Origin: Sphaerosporella brunnea | Taxonomy: Eukaryota; Ascomycota; Pezizomycetes; Pezizales; Pyronemataceae | NCBI GenBank assembly: GCA_008704415.1 | Contig: VXIS01000037.1 | Location: 174,959-238,958 of the forward strand | Direction of reading: 5' to 3' | DNA: 64,000 nt | Part shown: piece after piece, positions 1 through 11,092 of the stretch | How positions within the stretch are numbered: position 1 is the first letter of the stretch | Layout: each line of letters begins with the position of its first letter | Notes under the pieces: model-generated | Database searches by the model: none | What the model was told of the DNA's origin: nothing | The model's input: only the letters and a program-made list of their open reading frames with translations | Translations under genes and position numbers: made by a program

Positions 1-108
1 TCGCCTTCCGGCAGCAAATCGAGCAATGCCGCTGAGCGGGAGGAATCAATGTCAGCAATTGTGGTGGGTTCTGCGGATTTTTTCGATGGTATCGTACCTC
101 TTAAACAT
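1..108 (-). CDS. Possible 5' end of an unidentified gene, running off the window
   Basis: On the minus strand an ATG at 106-108 opens a frame that stops after 18 codons. The adjacent frame stays open to the window edge with protein-like composition (it reads ...AALLDLLPEG). The two frames meet at a run of six A (T78-T83 on the plus strand); one base fewer there would join the ATG to the open frame. This could be a sequencing slip in a homopolymer, an intron I cannot place, or chance. Only about 35 residues are visible and no family is recognisable. Confidence 0.3.
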
Positions 109-112
109 GTTG

Positions 113-712
113 GAGATGGTGGGGTATGATGAAAGGGAGGAGAGGAGAGGAGTGGTGATGGGGGGGGCGGAGCGGAGGAACTAGGAAAACGAGGGTGGTA
201 GATTTTGGTGGGCAACGCTTGGGTTGCCGCGCTAAAACAATGGGATTGTACGGAGGGGTGGACAGGTATCTTGCCGAGTATGTAGCGATTAGCGTTTGGC
301 CGCTTCACCTTTTACCCGGAAAGTTGGAGTACGATTTCTGCAGGAGAAACGCGCACGAAGAGTATTGGAGCTCGCAGTGTTATACAGTAACTTAGGCTCT
401 TCGGCGGTTTTCTCGCCTATTTGAGGGTTAGGGGACGGCATTGCGGGATTTGCACAGCATATCACTCTTGCCTCGAGAACATTTTGTCACTTGGTCATTG
501 AGTCCGATGATACAAGTTCATTGATGGAGCTGATTCACAAAAGGAGCTCCTTACATCTATGGCTTTGAGACAGAACTCTTGTGATATCAGTTTCCGCCAT
601 CCGCTGCATCACCGCCACTCGTCAGAGTTCCGTTTCGAAGACTCATTTATGATACTCTAGGCGAGATCTGGGGAACAAAGAGCATAATTTCTAGCTCTGG
701 ATATCCGGCCCT
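113..712. other. Intergenic region
   Basis: About 600 bases between the putative minus-strand start at 108 and the stop of the SET-domain gene. The first part (130-180) is purine-rich with a run of G and looks like promoter or leader sequence of the left gene. I see no convincing coding frame. The 66-codon frame at 195-395 has no domain, signal or splice context and was not accepted. Confidence 0.5.
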
Positions 713-2438
713 CTATTGCGGACATTCATTCGAAATGACCCAAACCAACTTCCCCTCCTCCGGCTCTACATTAACCCCCTCCTGTTGATAAACCGCCATA
801 ACCCAGCCCATCAACGCCGCCGTCCACTCCTCGCCGCCAAAAACCTCAGGAGCAGCCTCAGCAGCTTCAGGGAAAATCGCCTCAAACACCTCCTCAACCG
901 TCATCTCCTCCTGCATGGGATAAACTCCCTTCATCCTGTCAAACCAGCCACTCCACTTCTCATCCTTTGTGATATATTTCCAACACAGCCAAAGCACGAA
1001 CACGATATCTTCCTGCTCGGCCTCAATGATTTCCTCGACATCACTGGTCTCAAAGCACGCCTCAACCGCTTCCGCAAAGACTGAGTTCTGGAGAACAGTC
1101 TCGATACTGAAGATTTCCTTCCCCTCATGCTCGGTAAATAGCGAAGAGATCGTTTCCCGCGAGTGGGAGAGTGCAGAGCGAAGAATTTCTTGCTGTCCAG
1201 AGCGGAGTGTCAGCGCTGCCTGCTGGCGTTGATTCACCGGCTCTTCCAACGCCACGGTTTCGAAGCCCTGGAGCTTCTTAGAAATGGCCATAACCAGCTG
1301 AAACTGCGTCGCCAACTCATTCCTAACACTGACGCTCTTATACGGAGTATTTTCCAACAACCGCATCTCACTCGGCGCCGCGGTGAGCAGGCGGAAAAGA
1401 CTAATAAGCTCCAGCGGATAACCCGCCTTAAGCGTGAGATAGTAATAATCCTCCTTGTCCGGATGTTTCAGGCTCTTGTATATCTCCGCCTGCTCGGGCG
1501 CAAGTGGGGGTGTATTGAACCTCAGCGCCACCGTCTCCGCCGGATTTTCAGGTATGCAAAATCCATAGCCCATAAGTAACTCTTCGTTTCCTTTGGGGCC
1601 GTAGTTGTTGTACACCTCCACGCCCGCAGCAATTGCGTCGACGGAAAGGAACGCGACCTCCTCTGTGCCGATCTGCCAGGTGATTCTCTTGCACGGTTGA
1701 TGGTTCAGTGCGTCCAATATAGGGAATAGGACTGGGCTATCATGTGCCTTGTCGACAAAATTCCCCGGAAAACTTCTGGACGAGAATATGGTTGCCGCCC
1801 AAAGGTAAAGCTCCCTACATCCGCACATCAGTCCCGTTCCCCATAAAAATTCACTTGGGCATAGCATACCAAGTATACTCCGCCACCGACTCCTCTCCAG
1901 CACTTTTCAATGCCTCCAATCCCTCCTTCCACTCCCCCTTCCATATGGCTCTCCGCTCCTCCACCGCCGAAGGCGACAGATTACATCCGACCAGAAATTT
2001 CAGATCCGCATCGGAGAAGTAGAGAGGTGTGTTGAACTCCCGTGGAAGAATTCGAAGGTAAGGGTACCAAAAACTTGCTTCACCTAGTATCCATTGCTGG
2101 CAGAGAGCAAAGCACAGTGAGGTATGCTTGTTGACGGTGGAGGTGAAGGTGCTTGGGAGGAGAGAGCGTGCACGGGCGTAGGAGAGGAAAAGAGTATGTG
2201 AACAAGAAACGAGCTGTGTTCCCCTCGGGATGGGCGCGGTGGTTATGATGCTTCTACCGGAGGACGCTGCATGTGAGGTTCAGCATGAAAGAAGCGCAGG
2301 GTGGATGGCGGTGCAGGAATAGTTACGGATGGTGTGGAAGGTGAGGGACTCGTGGATATAGCCGTTATTGGAGACGATCCATTGGCCGTAGGAGTTCCAG
2401 GCTTCATCCTCTGAGAAGACGCGGTTTGATATGCGCAT
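713..2438 (-). CDS. SET-domain lysine methyltransferase, SETD3/SETD6/Rubisco-LSMT type
   Basis: Predicted S-adenosylmethionine-dependent protein-lysine methyltransferase of the split-SET group that in fungi modifies ribosomal proteins and related targets. I assemble three exons: 2438-2327, 2266-1855 and 1814-713, with introns of 60 nt (2326-2267) and 40 nt (1854-1815). Both keep the frame and give 541 residues, a usual length for the family. The N-terminal SET piece reads GRSIITTAPIPRGTQLVSC. The core SET motifs follow in exon 3: LDALNH and VYNNYGPKGNEELLMGYGF, the latter holding the conserved NYG and the AdoMet-site region. The C-terminal ~250 residues are helical and acidic, as in the LSMT substrate-binding domain. 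Starting at the internal Met near 1903 would lose half of the SET domain. The 40-nt intron is short but has GT, an ACTGATG branch-like site and TAG. The substrate cannot be told from sequence. Confidence 0.82.
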
Positions 2439-3236
2439 GGTTGGTGGTTTGGTTTTTGCTGTGAGATTCCCTTATCTCCAGCTTCAAGGATTTTTTTTGT
2501 TAGCGGGGCATATCATATGTTCCGTCCCATACGCGACCAAACCCAGTCCCGGCTGGGAAGTCCCCGTTATGAATAGGTAGGACCAAGTAGTTGATTTCCA
2601 TAGAGCAGAACACCACGCCCTAAAAATGACCTTATTGCCATGCTATTGAGTATGACTGCGGCAATCTCAGGCCCTTGAACGAATGAATGAAACTTTACTT
2701 ATTGGATACGGAGAAACATCGCTAGTGCAATCCCAAATCCCTTCTTCATCACCGCTCAGCCATCCTCGCTTGTGATTGTACTGTCGTTTTTGCTTTCACT
2801 GCTTGGTAAATAGGCCATGGCTGGTGTTCTGGGAAACCCTAACCCTTCACGACTTCGGCATAATTAAGGCGCACGTCCGCATTATTACGATAGTTAATTT
2901 GGGTGTGTATTGGGAGTATATCATTTAGTGAGGAGATTTTAGTCCTTAACTAACCGTAGAATACGAGTACAGTAGACGTTCGTGAATGGGAGTACCAGTC
3001 GCGACTGGGACGTCCGAGTCGCGACAGGGATTTGGTCACAGTAAAGCCATGTACTTCACAATTTCTCAATCGGCGTTTTATTCCAGCTTCAAAAGATAAG
3101 ATGATGCGATGAAAACTTCCAGCAGATGCGCCGTTAAATTATTGTATTACACTTCAATCGAAAACCCCGCTCCCCAATTGAACAGAACAGAAAAAAACAC
3201 CTGTGGTATCATCATCCGTGCAGCGCAGCAGAAAAT
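2439..3236. other. Intergenic region upstream of the SET gene, downstream of IDI1
   Basis: About 800 bases between two minus-strand genes. It should hold the promoter of the SET gene (right next to 2438) and the 3' UTR of IPP isomerase. A palindromic motif pair at 2995-3025 is listed separately. A short CCCTAACCCT string at 2836-2845 resembles telomere repeat but is a single copy. No gene seen. Confidence 0.5.
2995..3025. promoter_or_regulatory. Paired GTCGCGAC palindromes, possible regulator site
   Basis: CCAGTCGCGACTGG (2995-3008) is a perfect 14-base palindrome. Its core GTCGCGAC occurs again at 3018-3025, so the two cores start exactly 20 bases apart, about two helical turns. This is the arrangement expected for a dimeric DNA-binding protein. 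It lies about 560 bp upstream of the SET gene start. The regulatory reading is inference; no known factor is assigned. Confidence 0.3.
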
Positions 3237-4217
<981 letters not shown>

Positions 4218-4520
4218 GTTGGCGTTCCGTGTTGTTGACGGCGGCGGCGGCGGTGGTAATGGGTAAGGGGATGCAGGACGAGAACGGCGAGAAACCTCAC
4301 AAGCTCAGACGCGGTGGTTGCGGGGAGGGGTTCAGTTTTTTTTCAAATAGAATGAACAAGAAATTCCGAATGGGCAGGCAGCTTTTTTCTTTTTTCTTTT
4401 TGCACTCGCTTTTGCATTGCTTCTTTACTTCGGAGTTTACTGCATCTAGGGTTCACCGATTCTGTGTACCTGCGCACCCTGACTCCTTTCGCGATCCAGG
4501 CCAGCTCACGAGGCGGGGAG

Positions 4521-4553
4521 GTGTGGCTAATGCGACTGGTGTGGCTAATGCGA
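4521..4553. repeat. Short tandem repeat, two 15-base units at an 18-base period
   Basis: GTGTGGCTAATGCGA occurs at 4521-4535 and 4539-4553. It lies about 300 bp upstream of the IDI1 start. It may be a duplicated regulatory element or a chance slippage product. Confidence 0.5.
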
Positions 4554-5724
4554 TCTGGCTGTGGCTCGCGATGACCATCACGCTCTTCCTGTGCTCCCGC
4601 TCTTCTCCCCGACGCGCTGCCAATTGCAATCCAGACAACCAACCCTATCCCACAGCGTATCGAATCGTCCGCAGGGACTGCTCGTCCAACGTGTCACCAA
4701 GCTTCCCCTCCTCCGCAAGCAAAAAAAAAAAGAAGAAAAAAGAAAAAGAAATATGTGGAAAAAGACTTGCAGAATCTGCTCCCTGCAATCTCGATACATA
4801 TGCCCTTGCATGCAGCAGCAGCCTGCCCGAAATCTCTGCCCTGCCCGCGCCAACAGCAACAATAAACCTCCCTATCGATACCGCTGCGGCTCTGCCCCGC
4901 TCCGTCGTTGATTGCCCGTCAATTCCATCCATCCATGTCTCCATCCCCAAAAATGGCCCAACAACTCGCTGCCGCCGCCATGACTGCCCCAGGCCTGCTA
5001 GTGCACTGCATCTCCTCCCACAGCCGAACGTCCCCGACCTCCGCACGCTTGATCTTCAAATTTAAACCAGCTCTAGAGCGTAGAAACCTGTCGTCGAAGC
5101 TGGAAAAAAAAACAAAAAAAAAAAAAAAACACCGCGCTATCATCGAAGGCAAATCGCACTGCCGCTGACTGCTGCTGCTGCTGCAAGCCACGGCGCAGCG
5201 CGGCATTTAAACGTTGTCTTCCCATATTTCATATCGCTCCGATGTCACTAGCATGTAGCATAGCTTGCGCTTGCCATGGCACGGAATAGATTCCATTACC
5301 TGACAGCTACCACCATCACCACCACCACCACTGAACCCAGCACCCTCCAAACAAGTTCCCAACAGATACATAGATAGGTTATAGTACGGACGTGTCGCCC
5401 GTCCTGCCTGATAATGACATGACGTACAGAATGAGATTTACCGTGCTACCGCAAAACAAGTAGAATCGCCGCCGCCGCCGCCGCTTGAATTACCTGCAAG
5501 CTCCTCTTCTTACTCATATGAACGAGCTGGGGGAGCAAGAGAATTTTCTCAAGCCCCTCACCTGTCCCCGCAGATAGCGAACGAGCAGCAATCAGAATAG
5601 TACATAACTTGATCCCACTGTCCTCCATCCTGTGTGTTGCCTTCCATCCATCCTTCGCGTCCTCTGAACAATCCCTCTCCTCACCGGTGCCCTCGTTCGA
5701 AGCTCCTCTCTGAAAGCTAATACA

Positions 5725-5753
5725 CCCCCCCCCCCCCCTTCTTCCCCCCCCCC
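5725..5753. repeat. C tracts in the leader of the branching-enzyme gene
   Basis: A run of 14 C (5725-5738) and a run of 10 C (5744-5753), separated by TTCTT, end 57 bases before the ATG at 5810. They probably lie in the transcribed 5' leader or core promoter. Run lengths may be inaccurate in the assembly. Confidence 0.7.
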
Positions 5754-5809
5754 TTCTTCCCCGCCCCCACCTTTCTCCGTCGAAAACCCAGCCTAGCATC
5801 ATAGCTATC

Positions 5810-8333
5810 ATGTCCTCGAAGGTTGCTGCGGCCCCCCAGACCATCAACGTCGCCAAAGACGCAAAGGCGAAAGCTCTCAATGAGAAGTCGGCGAACACCA
5901 TCACCGAAGCCCCGGCGAATGACGAAATCCCAAACGATGGAACCGGTGTTTTGAAGCTAGATCCATGGCTCGGCCCGTTCGCGGATGGATTGCGGTCGCG
6001 CTTCTCAAAGGCTCAGGAGTGGATTCAAAAAATAAACAAATATGAGGGTGGACTGGATGCTTTCTCAAAGGTATGCATTGAATTCTACTCGCAATTACCT
6101 GTAGACTCGACTGATGGCACGCAGGGCTACGAGAAATATGGAATCACCGTTGCCCCGAACAACGATATCACCTACAGAGAGTGGGCGCCAAATGCGATCT
6201 CGGCGCACTTCATTGGAGACTTCAGTGAGTATCTCTGCCCAAAGCATTGATGCGAAGGCAGCACTGACCTGATTAGACAACTGGGACCGTCTCTCCCATC
6301 CCATGACTAAAAACCCCTTCGGTGTATGGGAAATCACACTTCCTGCGGTGAACGGAAAGCCTGCCATCGAGCATGGCTCCAAGTTAAAGGTTTGTTTATC
6401 CTGCAGTTTCAAACAGTGTGCTTGTATTGACAGTCGAGTGCAATAGATCACGATGGAGACTCCCAACATGGGCCACATTGACCGCCTTCCCGCATGGATC
6501 GAGTACGTGACGCAAGATCTCTCCGTCAGCCCAGTCTACGATGCTCGCTTCTGGAACCCGGAGAAGTATGTCTTCAAGAACCCCCGTCCCGCGAAGCCCA
6601 AGTCTGCCCGTGTGTACGAGGCGCACGTCGGTATCAGCACCAACGAGTACCGTGTGGGAACCTATAAGGAGTTCACGGCGAACACCCTGCCGCGGATTAA
6701 GAAGCTTGGATACAACGTGATCCAGCTCATGGCGATCCAGGAGCACGCCTATTACGCTTCGTTTGGTTACCAGGTCACTTCTTTCTTCGCGGCTTCCAGC
6801 AGGTATGGAACACCCGAGGATTTGAAGGAGCTGATCGACACTGCGCACGGCATGGGAATCTATGTGTTGCTCGACATCGTCCACTCCCACGCCTGTAAGA
6901 ACGTGCTGGACGGTTTGAACATGTTTGATGGAAGTGACCACCTCTACTTCCACGAGGGTGGAAAGGGTCGCCATGACCTGTGGGACTCGAGATTGTTCAA
7001 CTACGGACACCACGAAGTCTTGAGATTCTTGTTGTCTAACTTGCGGTACTACATGGAGGAGTTTCAGTTTGATGGTTTCCGGTTTGATGGTGTTACGAGC
7101 ATCCTCTACACCCACCACGGTATTGGAACGTAAGTCGACAATTGTGCCTTTCCAGATATATCAGTTTACTCACTATTTACAACAGAGGTTTCTCCGGCGG
7201 TTACCACGAGTATTTTGGCCCCAACGTTGATGAGGAGGGTGTGGTGTACCTGATGCTGGTAAGTTCTCCCGCATCCCGAGTGACAAGACATGTTCTGATC
7301 AATCGGGCCAGGCGAACGAGATGCTGCATGAGGTCTACCCCGATTGCATCACTATCGCCGAGGATGTGTCCGGAATGCCGGCGCTGTGTCTGAAGCTTTC
7401 GCTTGGTGGTGTCGGCTTCGACTACCGTCTCGCCATGGCGATTCCTGATATGTGGATCAAGATCCTCAAGGAGAAGCAGGATGAAGATTGGGACCTCACA
7501 AACATCTGTTGGACTTTGACCAATCGGAGACACGGCGAGAAGACGATCGCATATGCCGAGTCTCACGACCAGGCGTACGTTCTTTCTGGATTCTTTGCGA
7601 GTGGTGCGATGCTGACATCGAAACAGCCTCGTCGGAGACAAGACCATACTTTTCTGGCTCTGTGACAAAGAGCTGTACACCCACATGTCTACCCTGACCG
7701 ACTACTCACCCATCATCTCTCGCGGTATCGCCCTTCACAAGATGATCCGACTACTCACCCACTCCCTCGGAGGCGAGGGCTACCTCAACTTCGAAGGTAA
7801 CGAGTTCGGTCATCCCGAATGGCTCGACTTCCCTCGTGCGGGCAACAACAACTCCTTCCACTACGCACGACGACAGTTTAACCTGGTGGACGACCAACTT
7901 TTGCGGTATAGGTGGCTCAACGACTTTGATGCCGCGATGCAGAATCTGGAGGATAAATTCGGCTGGCTTGCGGCACCGCAGGCTTACATCTCCCTCAAGC
8001 ACGAGGGGGACAAGGTCATCGTGTTTGAGCGCGCGGGATTGCTCTTCATCTTCAACTTTCATCACAGTAACAGCTTTACGGACTACAGAGTTGGTGTCGA
8101 GGAGGCGGGAACCTACAAGGTGGTCCTCAACACGGATCGGCCGGAGTTTGGTGGCTTCAACAGAATCGATGAGAGCGTCAAGTTCTATACTACGGATATG
8201 CCGTGGAACAACAGGAGGAACTTCACACAGGTTTATCGTAAGTTTTCTGATGGCCATTAGATATGTGAGACTCTACTAACTTTGTATCACAGTCCCAGCT
8301 AGAACGGCACTCGTGCTCGCGAAGGAGTCGTAG
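5810..8333 (+). CDS. GLC3: 1,4-alpha-glucan branching enzyme (glycogen branching enzyme)
   Basis: Cuts alpha-1,4 glucan chains and re-attaches them through alpha-1,6 links, making glycogen branches in the cytosol. Eight exons: 5810-6070, 6125-6224, 6277-6389, 6447-7129, 7186-7258, 7312-7574, 7627-8237 and 8293-8333. All joins keep frame, giving 714 residues (fungal and animal enzymes are ~700). Order: N-terminal extension, CBM48-like module ([19 protein letters not shown] to [14 protein letters not shown]), GH13 barrel, C-terminal beta domain. The four GH13 regions are visible: [15 protein letters not shown] with nucleophile Asp ~372, [10 protein letters not shown] with acid/base Glu ~427, and AESHDQA with Asp ~496. 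Introns carry GTATGC/GTGAGT/GTAAGT donors. The start is the first in-frame ATG, next to a C-rich leader. Confidence 0.98.
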
Positions 8334-8936
8334 GTGGCCAAGGGTGGTGTGTACCACAGATAGATGGTTGATTGATTGATCGATATCTTAGGTCAACGCG
8401 ACCACCACCACTACCACGACGCAGTATCACTACAACAGCTTCTCGACGTTTCTTCTGGCATGTAGTATTTTCTTTACTTATTTCTTTGTCTATCTGGTTC
8501 TCGTTTTCGAAGGGTTATGGTGTGAACTTTGTCATGTCGATGTGGCGGAAAGTGGGTATGCGCGCGCAGCTGTAGAACTGATATACCATTTCTTTTTTAT
8601 GGGATTTTTTTTGTGCTTTCAAATTATGGATGTGAAAAATGGGAACAGTGTTGAGATTGATGGACGAGTGATATGGTGTGAATAAAGCTGTCAACGAGTA
8701 CATTTGTGATGTCGAGACCATCGTTGCCTGTGATAGCAACACTTTGCTAGAGGACTCGGACTATTCTGTGCAGAAATGTAACAACCCTTTTAATGGGTGA
8801 ATGTTTTGTGGCGCTGCATGATTAGAGTTCAGGCCAGACTTGCAACGCGCCAAATCAGAGAACTGTCAAACGAACCACCAGAGCTAGCTTCCTCACCTTC
8901 ACCTTCACCCCCACAAGCACCCCACTCGCCCCAACC
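8334..8936. other. Intergenic region between branching enzyme and SEC22
   Basis: About 600 bases holding the 3' UTR of the upstream gene and the promoter of SEC22. Only ordinary AT-rich and CA-rich stretches are seen. No gene found. Confidence 0.5.
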
Positions 8937-9634
8937 ATGATCAAATCCACGCAAATCACACGACTGGACGGCGTGCCGCTCGCCGCATCGGTCGACGAAG
9001 CCTCGGACGAAGCATCCCTCAGCAGCATCAAAGCGTCAGCCAAAGCGCTGCTGCGGCGGCTCAGCGCCAGCAGCGAGCCACGGGCGTCGATCGAGTCGGG
9101 GGAGTTCACGCTGCACTACCTGATCGCGTCGTCGATAATCTACATGTGCATCTGCGAGCGGTCGTACCCGCGCAAGCTGGCGTTCACGTACCTGTCGGAC
9201 ATCGCGTCCGAGTTCGAGACGATGTACGGCGGCGAGGCGCACGCCGCCGGGCTGCGGCCGTACGCGTTCGTCCAGTTCGACACCTTCATGCAGCGCACCA
9301 AGCGCACGTACCAGGACACGCGCGCCACGCGCAACCTCGACCGCCTCAACGACGACCTGAAGGATGTCACCCGCGTCATGACGAAGAACATCGAGGACCT
9401 CCTGTACCGCGGCGACTCCCTCGAGCGCATGGGCGATATGAGTGAGCGCCTGAGGGACGAGAGTAGGAAGTACCGTCAGGCCGCTGTGAGGATCAATTGG
9501 GAGCTGTTGTTGAAGCAGGTATGTACCACTACCTTAAGTGGAGGGGGGAGGGCTGACGATTTGGTGCGTAGTATGGTCCCGTCGGTGGGTTTGCGTTCAT
9601 TATGTTAGTGTTTATTTGGTGGCGGTTCTTTTGA
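8937..9634 (+). CDS. SEC22: R-SNARE Sec22, ER-Golgi vesicle transport
   Basis: Vesicle SNARE for transport between ER and Golgi in both directions. Two exons, 8937-9518 and 9572-9634, with a 53-nt intron; 214 residues, the standard Sec22 length. It starts MIKSTQITRLDG, typical for the longin domain (residues 1-120). The coiled SNARE motif follows (LDRLNDDLKDVTRVMTKNIE), with the zero-layer arginine in DLLYRGDSLE near residue 158. The last exon encodes the C-terminal membrane anchor (GGFAFIMLVFIWWRFF). Reading through the intron would lose this anchor, so the splice is needed. The GC-rich codon choice in exon 1 is stronger than in neighbouring genes. Confidence 0.96.
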
Positions 9635-9693
9635 ATGGGAGGAAGAGGAGACGGGGGAGAAGGCCTCTTGAGTGCACATTTGAATAATCGGTC

Positions 9694-9717
9694 TTTTTTT
9701 TTTTTTTTTTTTTTTTT
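9694..9717. repeat. Poly-T run between convergent genes
   Basis: A 24-base T run lies in the ~200-bp gap between SEC22 (ends 9634) and ELP5 (ends 9834). This gap holds the 3' ends of both genes; no further feature seen. Confidence 0.8.
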
Positions 9718-9833
9718 CCTTTTTCTTGTCCGTCTGGGTTGGTTTGTTGAGCTGTTATATTCGCGTATTGCATGCATACAGCACGGTGTTGTATTATAAC
9801 TATCGCTAGAACGTAATGACTTCTTTCTGTTCT

Positions 9834-10898
9834 CTAAATCTCATCCTCCTCGTCATCAAAATCATCAATCTCCCTGTCCGGCGTAAACAGTATCATCCCA
9901 CCACCACCAATGCCACTCTCCCTCTGGGCGTCGAAATACGGCAACACAACCTCCTCCCTCGCCCTCTTCTGCCGCTCCGTAAGGCCAAGCTCAAACGTGC
10001 TCTCCGGCCCCTTCTCCTCCTCAGCACCATCAACAACCTTCTCCTCCACCCTCCACGCCGGATGCTCCTCCAGCAACACCATCTTCTCCTCCGCGCCGCC
10101 GGGGAGCTTCGACATCACCGCTTCCCCGAGAAAATACCACTCCCTGACGCCGCGCCCCGACTTCCGGCGGTACTCGAGCTCCAGCACCAGGCCGCCGGGG
10201 GAATTCGCGCCCAGGCCAACGAGCACGCCGTCGACGCCCTCGTCGAGGCCGAACGCGGGCGGCGCCGCGCTGCGGTCGCGCGCCTCCTTCTCCTGGAGTA
10301 CGTGCGCAAAGCTATGCAGGGTGATGACGGTAGTGGCGAAATAGTTCAGCAGCGTCAAGGGCGCGGGTGCCGTGTCCGGATACGCCTTCTCTGAGGCGGC
10401 AGCAGCAGCGGGAACGTCGGTATGGAATACGCCCAGGAGAGAGGTGGTGGGCGACAGCAGCGAGGAGAGGAATTGTGGCACCTCTGCCGGGTGCGTGGTA
10501 CATAGTGGGTTCAGCGGGGAGAGGATTATCAGTGCTTTCTTCCCTGCACCCGCCGACGAGAGCGCTGCCGAGATCTTTTGCGATAGCTGCTGTAGCCCTA
10601 ACCCTCGTGCGCCGATTATCGTCATGTTGTTATTGCTGGGCATGTACGGTGCTGTGCCGAAGCTGACGTATAGCGTCGTCAGCTTTGCGGCCGCTGCCCG
10701 CGAGATGTATTCTGTGACCAGCGGCGCGGCGGACTGCGAGAGGCTGTCGAGGAGCAGAGTAAACGGGCTTGCATTGTCGCGGAGGCTTAGCAGGCGGGAG
10801 AGGAGGAGAAGGTTGTGGGTGCGGCGGTGGTCGGCGGGGAAAGGCATGGTTGCGTTGTTGGTGTTTTGTGGAGGAGCTAGTGGTGGGGTGAGGCTCAA
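9834..10898 (-). CDS. ELP5: Elongator complex subunit Elp5
   Basis: A single exon of 354 codons. Elp5 is a RecA-like ATPase-fold subunit of the Elp456 ring in Elongator, which adds the cm5/mcm5 groups to wobble uridines of tRNA. Support is the C-terminal block: ELGLTERQKRAREEVVLPYF, then a Gly-rich turn GGGGMILFTPDREIDDFDDE ending in acidic residues, which is the hallmark of the Iki1/Elp5 family. The middle is a plausible Rossmann-like core (KKALIILSPLNPLC; SLLGVFHTDVP). A second Met 18 codons in (MPFPADHRRTHNLLLLSRLL) is an equally likely start, as the first 17 residues are Pro/Asn-rich. It converges with SEC22. A diverged family, so the call rests mostly on the C-terminus. Confidence 0.82.
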   Translation of the reverse strand: MSLTPPLAPPQNTNNATMPFPADHRRTHNLLLLSRLLSLRDNASPFTLLLDSLSQSAAPLVTEYISRAAAAKLTTLYVSFGTAPYMPSNNNMTIIGARGLGLQQLSQKISAALSSAGAGKKALIILSPLNPLCTTHPAEVPQFLSSLLSPTTSLLGVFHTDVPAAAAASEKAYPDTAPAPLTLLNYFATTVITLHSFAHVLQEKEARDRSAAPPAFGLDEGVDGVLVGLGANSPGGLVLELEYRRKSGRGVREWYFLGEAVMSKLPGGAEEKMVLLEEHPAWRVEEKVVDGAEEEKGPESTFELGLTERQKRAREEVVLPYFDAQRESGIGGGGMILFTPDREIDDFDDEEDEI

Positions 10899-11092
10899 GA
10901 AAGGGACTGAGGTGCGTCATTGTGCAGACAACTCGACAAGTTATAATGCTCATCCATTCATCTTATCCTCTCTATCACATCTACTCCTCCTCCAATCGCA
11001 TGCAAAGCACTAAACAGAAAGCACAGAGCAACGCTCCCAAAACGCCGTCGAAAGCAAAGCCAAAAAAAAAAAAAAAACCGCATCCTTACCGT

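Larger units (their letters stand above)
4218..5809. other. Divergent promoter region between IDI1 and the branching-enzyme gene
   Basis: This 1.6-kb region contains low-complexity stretches: T runs (4328-4400), A/G-rich sequence (4720-4750), A runs (5104-5130), CTG/CCG triplets (5168-5200, 5470-5485) and a split C tract (5725-5753). Long open frames cross it on both strands, but they change with every simple repeat and show no domain, so I treat the region as non-coding. It should hold promoters and long 5' leaders of both flanking genes. Confidence 0.6.

Noticed and set aside
195..395. 66-codon frame near the left edge
   Set aside because: No domain, no splice signals, no upstream support.
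2834..2847. CCCTAACCCT telomere-like string, also single copies near 10,595 and 20,990
   Set aside because: Single short copies inside ordinary intergenic or coding DNA; no tandem array, so not a telomere.
4229..5065. 278-codon plus-strand frame in the IDI1/branching-enzyme gap
   Set aside because: Runs through A and T runs and low-complexity sequence, has no domain, and competes with frames on the other strand. Looks like chance openness.
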